Positions 1-6,644 of a stretch of DNA of 6,835 nt are shown here, piece by piece. Numbering within the stretch: position 1 is the stretch's first letter; the number at the start of each line of letters is the position of its first letter. The position numbers and the translations under genes are program-made. Under the pieces are notes generated by a model that was not told where the DNA came from, ran no database searches, and saw nothing but the letters and a program-made list of their open reading frames with translations. The DNA lies in NCBI GenBank assembly GCA_021779005.1, contig JAJYBN010000063.1, positions 1-6,835 of the forward strand, read 5' to 3'. The DNA is from Pseudomonadota bacterium (GTDB lineage: Bacteria > Pseudomonadota > Gammaproteobacteria > Natronospirales > REEB76).

Positions 1-385
1 GCAGCAGACTGACGTTAGCGTAATGCGGCGTGGCCACCAGCGCTTGCCACTCGGGGTAGCTCTTGGTGGCGAACCGCATGGTCTCGTCCGGCCACACTGT
101 GTACACATGGCCCTTGGGACCGACGATGGCGCTGAACACCCGCGTCCAGTAGCCGGTGCCGGGTATCAGCTCCAGCACTTTCTCCCCGGGCTTGACCTGG
201 GCGAACACCATCACCGCGGTGATCTGGCGTCGAGCATCGTTGGTGGAATCATCCTTGCGGGCCGGATCGTTGACGGCGGCAGTGATGTACGCGGGCACGG
301 CATTACCCACAGCCGCTGGGGTTGAGGTGAGTGCAGTACAAGGCAATGCAAGGCTGATAAGCAGGATGGTGATTAGGGTGCGCAC
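1..385 (-). CDS. Exported class I SAM-dependent methyltransferase-like protein (COG4798 type), N-terminal part
   Basis: Partial gene, cut by the left edge; 128 residues are visible. It starts with GTG at 385-383: an in-frame TGA lies five codons upstream, and an AGGA ribosome binding site sits seven to eight bases before the GTG. Residues 1-18 form a signal peptide (basic R2, hydrophobic core LITILLISLAL, then PCTA). The cysteine at 16 is preceded by proline, so it is not a good lipobox. The segment VGNAVPAYITAAVNDPAR (26-43) and the motif VLELIPGTGYWTRVF (70-84) match the predicted methyltransferase family COG4798, in which E-L-x-P-G-x-G-Y is the variant SAM-binding motif I. VGPKGHVYTV (88-97) fits the following strand. 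Substrate is unknown. The odd point is export: the SAM cofactor is cytoplasmic. It runs in the same direction as the sensor gene upstream but 294 bases away, so it probably has its own promoter. Confidence 0.85.
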   Translation of the reverse strand, partial: MRTLITILLISLALPCTALTSTPAAVGNAVPAYITAAVNDPARKDDSTNDARRQITAVMVFAQVKPGEKVLELIPGTGYWTRVFSAIVGPKGHVYTVWPDETMRFATKSYPEWQALVATPHYANVSLL

Positions 386-679
386 GGCGGATTCCTGTCA
401 GAAATCATGATGATGCAGGATTGTACCCGTAAATCCTGGAGCTGCCTTGCTGCAGCCAGGCACGTGCTCGGATACGGAACTGAATTAGACCGGGTATCAG
501 CCTGCGGAAGTGGCATTCAGCAGTGAGAGTGTCTGGCATGGATATGCTCCGTTATGCTGTGGTCTTCTTTTATCGCAGAGATTGAGCACTTTAATTATCA
601 AGCAGTGATTTACGCTGGATAAATTTTTGGACCCGTTAACACTTCTTGTGCCCTTACACCAGATTTTACTCATGCAAGA
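386..679. other. Intergenic gap between the sensor and methyltransferase genes
   Basis: Both flanking genes read on the minus strand. The part at about 540-660 is clearly more AT-rich than the genes and is the likeliest site for a minus-strand promoter; it contains GATAAT-like and GATAAAA hexamers, but none has a convincing -35 box at the right spacing. A TACAAT hexamer on the minus strand at 425-420 would place a transcript start about 28 bases before the methyltransferase GTG; its -35 is also poor. I see no strong hairpin with a T-run after the sensor stop. No RNA gene or repeat is visible. The only candidate gene is the 44-codon ORF listed separately. Confidence 0.5.
405..539 (-). CDS. Possible small ORF (44 codons) upstream of the methyltransferase gene
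   Basis: ATG at 539-537, stop TGA at 407-405. A GGAG at 550-547 stands seven bases before the ATG, which is good spacing. The stop lies 19 bases before the GTG of the methyltransferase gene, so it could be a translated leader or the first cistron of that transcript. The product would be arginine-rich (FRR, RIRAR) with one tryptophan and one cysteine; I see no signal peptide, membrane segment or known motif. A 44-codon ORF arises easily by chance in this GC range, so the binding site and position are the only support. Confidence 0.22.
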   Translation of the reverse strand: MPDTLTAECHFRRLIPGLIQFRIRARAWLQQGSSRIYGYNPASS

Positions 680-2437
680 TTACGCGCCCACCCACGCGGT
701 CTGGAGAGACTGCGCCTGCGCCTTGGCAGTCTCGATATCCAGCTGACCACTGGCCATGGTGCGCACGAAGGCTTCGTTATCCCGTGCCCGCAGGATGCGC
801 CAGGCGGCGCCTACGTTACTGGCGACCTGGTTGATGAGTTCTTGCTCATCGGAGGCGAAGTGCTCGCCCGGCCGGTTGGCGCACACCAGCACGCCGCGCA
901 CCACACCCAGGACCGTCATGGGAAACACACAGCCGTCCGCACCCAACGTGCTGTTGAAGTCGGATAGATCCACCGCCTTCTGTTCCGCGCGCGTGGCCAC
1001 CATGGCAGCATCATCCGTGTGCACCTGCCCCGGGAACATCTGTGTTTGTGTCTGCCGCACACAGGTGTAGCCGTCATCGGACTGTTCATAGAGCGCCACC
1101 GCTGGGCTGCGGGTATGCCGCTGGATCTCGGACACCGCACTGTCCAGCAGACTTTGGATATGCAGGATGTGCCCGCAGTGCCGGGCAAAACTCCGCAGGG
1201 CTTTCTCCTCTAGATACTTGGTCCTGAAGAACAGGCGCTCCACGATGCGATCCGTGTAGGCGCGCACACGCGTGAGCACGATGCCCAGGGACAGCGGCAC
1301 CGCCACCTGCAGCAGCAGGCTGGCGCTGGTGCCCAGAGCGGCGTGCTGCACCAGGCCGTTGACCGCCGCGAGTATGCCGACCACCAGCGCGGTGACTGCG
1401 CCATATACCAGCGTACGGTCCAGCAGCACCGACACGTCTACTACCCGGTGCCGCAGCACCGCGTACAGGAAACCCATGACGCCCAGCAATTGGGTGATGT
1501 CGGTAAAGGCTACTGAAAATTGCAGACTCAGGACTGGCGTGTTGGAGACCACGATGCCAGCCAGCCAGATGGCACTGCTCCACAACATCCAGCGCAGGCG
1601 CAGTCGCCGCGCCGGGGCCGCCTTTTGATAGGCGGTGAACAACAGCATGATGGGGATTAGATAACTGGCCGACCACAACAATCCGGAACTTGGCAGCAAG
1701 CCGCCGGCCCAGCCCGTGAGTGAGTACAGGATGGGGCCGCCCAGGGAAAACAGCAGCGCACCCGCACCGAGGACCAGGATGAAAATCACCAGATACAGCT
1801 TGCGCAACCTGGGGCTGAGTATTGGGCGTGCGATAGCGGCGGCCATGATAAAAAAACCGACCCGCGCCAACAGATATCCAAAATTGACTGCTGCCAGCAA
1901 GGCAACACCTGCCAAACCATCCAGTGGAAAAACGAACGCGCCGCCGACCACGTTGCCGATAGTCCACAGCGCCATGCCGGCGGCGGCACGGTCACGCCCA
2001 CGCCATATGATCAGCAGCGATAAAATCGTCAAGATTAATATTTGCAAGAAGCTGATCCATTGAACCACCGGAATACCGGTCGCGTCACTCAACTTCACTG
2101 CCGATACCGGCACCGTGATCTGCGTATCGCCCCGTTGGATCACAAAGTCATAGCTATGTCCCAATGGCAGATCCGCTGCCAGGTAAGCCGACAGGAAGTT
2201 GATGCCGATGACATCGCGCGTTGGCGTCGGCTGGGCGGCAAGCGGTAGGTGGTCGCCCGCCTGGATGCCTGCCGGCAGCGGGATGCCGGTGATGGGGTGG
2301 ATCACGGCGGTGTGCGTATCCACGATATTGACCTGTATCGGCAAGCCAGTGATGTTGAACAGCGTAAAGCCGCTGACCACGGCGGACGCCACGATGAATG
2401 CCGTCAGCAAGGACAAGAGTGCGTAGTGCCGTTGCAT
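680..2437 (-). CDS. Polytopic membrane sensor-like protein with periplasmic PDZ-like segment and C-terminal GAF-like domain
   Basis: 585 residues from ATG at 2437. A GTG six codons upstream is open, but the AAGGGAG ribosome binding site lies inside that extension and sits six bases before the ATG, so the ATG is preferred. Residues 5-27 are a membrane segment. Residues 28-127 form a periplasmic region containing IHPITGIPLPAGIQAGDHL, which resembles the ligand-loop end of a PDZ domain. About eight to nine further membrane helices follow between 128 and 388. The stretch YAVLRHRVVDVSVLLDRTLVYG (325-346) and the linker TDRIVERLFFRTKYLEEKALRSFA are typical of membrane regions that precede GAF and histidine kinase domains. 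Residues about 415-550 look like a GAF domain (ALYEQ strand, GVVRGVLVCANR strand, final helix ASNVGAAW). No H-box, ATP-binding N/G boxes, GGDEF, EAL or PP2C motif is seen; the protein stops about 35 residues after the GAF part. Ligand and partner are unknown. It is divergent from the propeller gene. Confidence 0.85.
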   Translation of the reverse strand: MQRHYALLSLLTAFIVASAVVSGFTLFNITGLPIQVNIVDTHTAVIHPITGIPLPAGIQAGDHLPLAAQPTPTRDVIGINFLSAYLAADLPLGHSYDFVIQRGDTQITVPVSAVKLSDATGIPVVQWISFLQILILTILSLLIIWRGRDRAAAGMALWTIGNVVGGAFVFPLDGLAGVALLAAVNFGYLLARVGFFIMAAAIARPILSPRLRKLYLVIFILVLGAGALLFSLGGPILYSLTGWAGGLLPSSGLLWSASYLIPIMLLFTAYQKAAPARRLRLRWMLWSSAIWLAGIVVSNTPVLSLQFSVAFTDITQLLGVMGFLYAVLRHRVVDVSVLLDRTLVYGAVTALVVGILAAVNGLVQHAALGTSASLLLQVAVPLSLGIVLTRVRAYTDRIVERLFFRTKYLEEKALRSFARHCGHILHIQSLLDSAVSEIQRHTRSPAVALYEQSDDGYTCVRQTQTQMFPGQVHTDDAAMVATRAEQKAVDLSDFNSTLGADGCVFPMTVLGVVRGVLVCANRPGEHFASDEQELINQVASNVGAAWRILRARDNEAFVRTMASGQLDIETAKAQAQSLQTAWVGA

Positions 2438-2443
2438 GGAGTT

Positions 2444-2450
2444 CTCCCTT
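2444..2450 (-). promoter_or_regulatory. Ribosome binding site that fixes the start of the membrane sensor gene
   Basis: Minus-strand AAGGGAG, six bases before the ATG at 2437. It lies inside the reading frame opened by the upstream GTG at 2455, which argues that the GTG is not the start. Confidence 0.75.
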
Positions 2451-2677
2451 ATCACTGGATGCGTAACATTAAATTAAGGCCGATGAACTCATTCAGTATG
2501 CATGGATTTCGATAGCCACGTCAGCCAGACTTTGGCTGGTCCGTACCATATCAGTAGCCATCCCGAATCCAGGATCGAACCAGTGCTGCAAAACCCTGAA
2601 GCCGCCAGCTAGCAGACGCGATACACTATCGGTTGCTTTCCAGTCATCTTCGCCCATGTCCCAGTTAGTCCCATTCT

Positions 2678-2683
2678 GAGGAG
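2678..2683 (+). promoter_or_regulatory. Ribosome binding site of the propeller gene
   Basis: GAGGAG, six bases before the ATG at 2690. It is strong and supports that start, which also opens directly into a signal peptide. Confidence 0.8.
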
Positions 2684-2689
2684 TCATCC

Positions 2690-5600
2690 ATGCTGCATCG
2701 TATTACCCGGACAGCAGTCATCGCCGTCGCCATTTTTTGTTTGTTTACCAGCGCGCTGGCGCCGACGGTGTCCGCCGCGGACGCACCCGGACCTTATGCC
2801 GGTCTTGTATGGCGTTCCATCGGGCCTTCGCGGGGCGGGCGGGTACTGGCGGTGGCTGGCGTCGCGCAGCAACCCGAGGTGTTCTATTTCGGTGCGGTGG
2901 TGGGCGGGGTGTGGAAGACTGAAGATGCCGGCGCCAGCTGGACGCCGATCTTCGACAAGCAACCGATCGCCTCCATCGGTGCCATCGCGGTCGCGCCTTC
3001 GGACCCCAACGTCATCTATGTGGGCACCGGAGAGTCCGCACTGCGCGAAGACATCTCATTCGGAAATGGCGTGTACAAATCCACAGATGCCAGCCAGACC
3101 TGGCAACACATGGGACTGACCGACACGCGCCATATCGGCAAGATCATCGTGGACCCAAACGATCCCAACATCGTGCTGGTGGCGGCGGTCGGCCATGCCT
3201 ACGGGCCGAACGCAGAGCGCGGCGTATTCCGTTCCACCGATGGCGGCAAGACCTGGAAGAAAGTGCTGTACCAGGATGAACACACCGGCGCGGTGGACTT
3301 GAGTTTCAGTCCCGACAATCCGCGCATCGTGTATGCCGCCACCTGGCAGGTGCAGCGCATGCCCTGGCATCTGGAAAGTGGTGGGCCGGGTAGCGGCCTG
3401 TATAAATCCGCGGACGAAGGCCTGACCTGGAAACGGCTCGAGGGAAATGGACTGCCTGCAGGCGTGTGGGGACGCCTGGGAGTATCCGCGGCCGGCGGCG
3501 ACCGGGTCTATAGCCTCATCGATGCCAAGGCCGGTGGCCTGTATCGCTCCGATGATGGCGGCGCGAACTGGCAGCGCGTGAGCAGCGATGCGCGCCTCAC
3601 AGAGCGGCCGTGGTATTTCAGCCGGGTGTACGCTGACCCCAACAACTCCAACGTGGTGTATGTAGCAAATACCGGGTTCTACAAGTCCATCGATGCGGGC
3701 AAAACGTTCCATATGGTGCGCGCGCCGCACGGCGACAACCACGGGCTGTGGATCGATCCCGCCGACACCACGCGCATGATCATCGGCAACGACGGCGGTG
3801 CCAGCATCACCGTCAACGGTGGTAAAACTTGGTCCACCCAGCTCAACCAGCCCACAGCACAGTTCTATCATGTGGCTGTGGATGACCGCTTCCCGTACTA
3901 CGTGTACGGCGCGCAACAGGACAACGAGAGCGTTGCGATCGCGAGCCGCAGCGATTACGGTGCCATCGATGCGCACGACTGGTATGTGGTGAGCGACAAT
4001 GAATCCGGTTACGTGGTGCCGGACCCTACTGATCCGGACATCGTGTATTCCGGTTCGTACTTCGGCATCCTCACCCGTTACAACCGGCACACTGGGCAGT
4101 TCCAGGATGTCTCACCCTGGCCCTTCGATGCCGACGGACACACCGCGGCTGAATCTAAATACCGTTTCACCTGGACCATGCCGCTGGTGTTCTCGCCCCA
4201 GAACCCGCATGTGATATATCACGGTTCCCAGAACCTGCTACGTTCCGATGACAACGGCATGAGCTGGTCCGCCATCAGCCCGGATCTCACGCGCAACGAC
4301 AAGAGCAAGCAGGGCGTCTCGGGTGGACCGGTGTCACTCGACGACGCCAGCGCCGAGTACTACGACCTCATCTATACGATCGCGCCTTCAGCGCTGGCGG
4401 CCGGACAGATCTGGGTGGGCACCGATGACGGCCTGATCCAGCTGACCCGTGACGGCGGCCTGCACTGGCAGAACGTCACACCCAAAGGTCTGCCGGCCTG
4501 GGCCAAGGTTAGCCTCATCGAAGCTTCGCACTACGATGCCGGCACTGCCTACGCCGCGGTGGATGCCCATAAGTTGGATGATTTCAATCCGTATATCTTT
4601 GTGACTCACAATTACGGGCGCAGCTGGATGCGCATCGACAAGGGCATCAGCGCACCGGCGTTCGTGCGTGCAGTGCGCGAAGATCCGGTGCAGAAAGGCT
4701 TGTTGTACGCCGGTACCGAGACCGGCGTGTATGTGTCATTTGACGACGGCAAGAACTGGCGCCCGCTGCAGCTGAATCTGCCGGTGACCTCGGTGCGTGA
4801 CCTGGTGGTGAAGGACGGTGACCTGGTGGTCGCCACTCACGGACGCGGCTTCTGGATACTGGACGACATATTACCGTTGCGCGAGATCGCCGCCGGCATC
4901 AATCCTGATTCGGACCATCTGTATGCCACACGCACCGCGGTGCGCCTGCATTCGGTGGATGACGGCAGCCTGCCGTACAACTCTGTGGGCGAGAATCCGC
5001 CCGACGGCGCCATCCTGTATTATTCACTGGCCGCGCAACCCAAAGCCGAAATCACGCTCACCATCAGCGATGCCGCCGGCAAAATCATCCGGACATTCTC
5101 GAGCACGTCGAAACCGGTGGAGAACGACCATCCGCTGGAGTTCCCAACAGAGAAGCACGCGAAGCCCGAACTGCTGGAGACCACTGCCGGTCTGCACCGG
5201 GTGGTGTGGAATCTACGGTACACGGCGCCGTTCGACATCCCGGGCGCCTATTACGACTCCGGCGGTCCGGTATCACCCATGGTATTGCCGGGTACCTACA
5301 CGGTCACCCTCAAGGTCGGCGACAAGAATTACACGCAACCACTGGTCGTGGTTACGGATCCGCGTGTGCATGTCACCGCCGGGGCACTGCAGCAGCAGTT
5401 CGACCTGATGGTGAAGCTCAACCAGGCTGTGGCCGAGGATCATGCGGCGGTCAACGCCATCCGCGGAATCCGTGAGCAGCTCGACGGTCTGCAGAAGCGG
5501 CTCGCAGGCCGTACCGATGACCAAGGCGTCATCAGTGCCGCAAACGAACTGGATGCAAAGCTTGTGGACTCGCTGGAAAGTTTCTATCAGTACCGTGCGC

Positions 5601-5848
5601 ACGCCGAGGAATCGCAGCTCAACTATCCGACGCAGCTCAACAGCCAGCTGGCGTATCTGGAAGTGCTGGTGGACAGCGCCGACAGCGCGCCCACCGCTCA
5701 GCAGCAGGCTATGTATAAAGTGCTGCGCGCGAAACTGGACGCTGCACTGGTGCGCTGGACAACGTTGCGTGACAAGGACATCGCGGCGTTCAACGCCAGG
5801 ATGCAGCAGGCCGGTATCAGCTATCTAGAGGTGAGCGGTACACAGTAA
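2690..5848 (+). CDS. Exported Asp-box (BNR/VPS10-like) beta-propeller protein
   Basis: 1052 residues. A signal peptide covers residues 1-29/30 (MLHRITRTAV, hydrophobic core, cleavage near VSA-A), so the product is periplasmic or secreted. Eleven Asp-box motifs (S/T-x-D-x-G-x-x-W) are visible, beginning at residues 77, 131, 182, 240, 287, 333, 374, 519, 586, 639 and 683. The one at 131 has S in place of the Gly, the one at 333 ends in Phe, and those at 374 and 639 have Asn for Asp. The gap 382-518 carries strongly family-typical text (GAQQDN, PDPTDPDIVYSGSYFGILTR, KYRFTWT, GSQNLLRSDD, ISPDLTRND). VATHGRGFWILDDILPL (713-729) closes the propeller. Residues about 785-888 look like a beta-sandwich (FlgD/Ig-like), and 895-1040 are mostly helical. 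This is the family usually annotated as BNR/VPS10-domain or 'glycosyl hydrolase' protein; Asp boxes are structural, and I see no sialidase catalytic set, so an enzymatic role is not shown. It is probably in an operon with the NTF2-like gene 36 bases downstream. Confidence 0.93.
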   Translation: MLHRITRTAVIAVAIFCLFTSALAPTVSAADAPGPYAGLVWRSIGPSRGGRVLAVAGVAQQPEVFYFGAVVGGVWKTEDAGASWTPIFDKQPIASIGAIAVAPSDPNVIYVGTGESALREDISFGNGVYKSTDASQTWQHMGLTDTRHIGKIIVDPNDPNIVLVAAVGHAYGPNAERGVFRSTDGGKTWKKVLYQDEHTGAVDLSFSPDNPRIVYAATWQVQRMPWHLESGGPGSGLYKSADEGLTWKRLEGNGLPAGVWGRLGVSAAGGDRVYSLIDAKAGGLYRSDDGGANWQRVSSDARLTERPWYFSRVYADPNNSNVVYVANTGFYKSIDAGKTFHMVRAPHGDNHGLWIDPADTTRMIIGNDGGASITVNGGKTWSTQLNQPTAQFYHVAVDDRFPYYVYGAQQDNESVAIASRSDYGAIDAHDWYVVSDNESGYVVPDPTDPDIVYSGSYFGILTRYNRHTGQFQDVSPWPFDADGHTAAESKYRFTWTMPLVFSPQNPHVIYHGSQNLLRSDDNGMSWSAISPDLTRNDKSKQGVSGGPVSLDDASAEYYDLIYTIAPSALAAGQIWVGTDDGLIQLTRDGGLHWQNVTPKGLPAWAKVSLIEASHYDAGTAYAAVDAHKLDDFNPYIFVTHNYGRSWMRIDKGISAPAFVRAVREDPVQKGLLYAGTETGVYVSFDDGKNWRPLQLNLPVTSVRDLVVKDGDLVVATHGRGFWILDDILPLREIAAGINPDSDHLYATRTAVRLHSVDDGSLPYNSVGENPPDGAILYYSLAAQPKAEITLTISDAAGKIIRTFSSTSKPVENDHPLEFPTEKHAKPELLETTAGLHRVVWNLRYTAPFDIPGAYYDSGGPVSPMVLPGTYTVTLKVGDKNYTQPLVVVTDPRVHVTAGALQQQFDLMVKLNQAVAEDHAAVNAIRGIREQLDGLQKRLAGRTDDQGVISAANELDAKLVDSLESFYQYRAHAEESQLNYPTQLNSQLAYLEVLVDSADSAPTAQQQAMYKVLRAKLDAALVRWTTLRDKDIAAFNARMQQAGISYLEVSGTQ

Positions 5849-5884
5849 CTGTATCGGTATCACAGCGACAGGAAATAGAAACTT

Positions 5885-6406
5885 ATGAAACACTTGAATA
5901 AACGCGTCGTTGCCATCGTGGTTACAGTTTCACTGCTAGCCATGAGTGTGCCGGCCGCGTTCGCGGCAGAGCCACCACCGGCTGCAGGTGACAAGGACGC
6001 GTTATATAGCACCGTCGCGGCGCTGGATACGGCTGTATTTGATTCCTTCAACAAATGCAGCTCTCCCGAACAGTTGAAGATCCATGCCAGTTACTTCGCT
6101 CCCAACGTGGAGTTTTATCATGACACCGGCGGCGTGACCTGGACACGTCAAGATTATCTGGCAAATGTCGAAAGAAATGTCTGCGGCCATTTCCGGCGCG
6201 AACTTGTTCTAGGAACCCTGAAGGTATTTCCCATCAAGGATTACGGCGCCATCGAACAGGGCGAGCATCGTTTCTGTCAGATAAAGACCGGCACTTGCGA
6301 CGGCATGGCCGATTTCATCATCATCTGGACGGATCAAGGTGGTGACTGGAAGATCACGCGGGTCCTAAGCTACGGCCATCGCCCAATCGAGGCTTCAAAA
6401 ACTTGA
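5885..6406 (+). CDS. Exported NTF2/SnoaL-like (DUF4440-type) protein
   Basis: 173 residues. Residues 1-27 are a signal peptide (MKHLNKR, hydrophobic core VVAIVVTVSLLAM, cleavage after AFA). The mature part is a single NTF2-like cone-fold domain: an N-terminal helix ALDTAVFDSFNKCSSPEQL (46-64), then YFAPNVEFYHDTGG (70-83), RQDYLANVERNVCG (88-101), RRELV (104-108), GAIEQGEHRFCQI (121-133) and C-terminal strands ADFIIIWTDQGGDWKITRVLSYGHR (142-166). These match secreted SnoaL-like proteins of proteobacteria. Such folds bind small molecules or act as enzymes, but no catalytic set can be assigned here. Four cysteines (58, 100, 131, 138) in the exported part could form disulfides. The ribosome binding site AGGAAA (5870-5875) is slightly far from the ATG. 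The gap to the propeller stop is 36 bases with no terminator, so co-transcription is likely. Confidence 0.88.
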   Translation: MKHLNKRVVAIVVTVSLLAMSVPAAFAAEPPPAAGDKDALYSTVAALDTAVFDSFNKCSSPEQLKIHASYFAPNVEFYHDTGGVTWTRQDYLANVERNVCGHFRRELVLGTLKVFPIKDYGAIEQGEHRFCQIKTGTCDGMADFIIIWTDQGGDWKITRVLSYGHRPIEASKT

Positions 6407-6644
6407 TGCCATCCGCTATTGGATCCCGGCAGTCATTCGATTTACGGGGATAACCGGTTTCTAACAAAACAATTACACCCATGCGATCCGTCACCAGTCA
6501 TCTGATGAAGCCTTGATCAGCCGTTTGCGACGGTCTTCAGCTTAGGCGACGGCATGACGGAATTCGAACGGCGCTGCTAGCGCGCAAAAGAACGCCGGCG
6601 ATGCATGTGTCATCGCCGGCGTTTAATCGACTTGAAACAACTTG
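6407..6644. other. Convergent intergenic region
   Basis: It separates the plus-strand NTF2-like gene from the minus-strand gene at the right edge. Apart from the terminator hairpin at 6585-6623 and a small adjoining hairpin (GCGCT-gct-AGCGC, 6571-6583), I see no gene, repeat array or RNA. No separate terminator with a T-run is evident directly after the NTF2-like stop. Confidence 0.5.
6585..6623 (-). terminator. Rho-independent terminator between convergent genes
   Basis: A perfect 13-bp stem (6591-6603 with 6611-6623, sequence AACGCCGGCGATG and its complement) with a 7-base loop. On the minus strand the stem is followed by CTTTTG, giving the U-rich tail for the gene that ends at 6645, 21 bases upstream of the stem. 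On the plus strand the tail is only TTTAAT (part of it in the stem), so it may also stop the propeller/NTF2-like transcript, but less efficiently. Confidence 0.82.

Larger units (their letters stand above)
2438..2689. promoter_or_regulatory. Divergent intergenic region, expected to hold promoters for the sensor and propeller genes
   Basis: The sensor gene reads left and the propeller gene reads right from this 252-base gap. AT-rich sequence at about 2466-2480 lies 30-40 bases from the sensor ATG and gives TTTAAT/TAATGT-like -10 candidates on the minus strand. On the plus strand TACACT at 2622-2627 is the best -10-like hexamer before the propeller gene, but its -35 is weak. A dyad CAGCCA-5-TGGCTG lies at 2522-2538. 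None of the boxes is strong enough to call individually; the region is called from gene arrangement. Confidence 0.45.

Noticed and set aside
23..325. A 100-codon open frame on the plus strand at the left edge
   Set aside because: It is opposite the methyltransferase frame, which has a recognisable SAM motif, a signal peptide and a ribosome binding site; this one has none.
1086..1967. A 293-codon open frame on the minus strand overlapping the membrane sensor gene
   Set aside because: It is in a different frame of the same strand as the sensor; its product is Arg/Gly/Ala-rich low-complexity text, while the sensor frame gives regular membrane helices and a GAF-like domain.
2438..2455. Upstream GTG start for the membrane sensor (six extra residues)
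   Set aside because: The AAGGGAG ribosome binding site falls inside the extension and is correctly spaced only for the ATG at 2437.
3056..4090. A 344-codon open frame on the minus strand inside the propeller gene
   Set aside because: It is the antisense shadow of a GC-rich, strongly codon-biased gene: the plus-strand frame carries repeated Asp-box motifs and a signal peptide, while this product has a His/Val/Ile-rich composition with no motif.
4818..5408. A 196-codon open frame on the plus strand inside the propeller gene
   Set aside because: It is in another frame of the propeller gene, with Arg/Ser/Pro-rich text typical of a shifted GC-rich gene, and no ribosome binding site of note.
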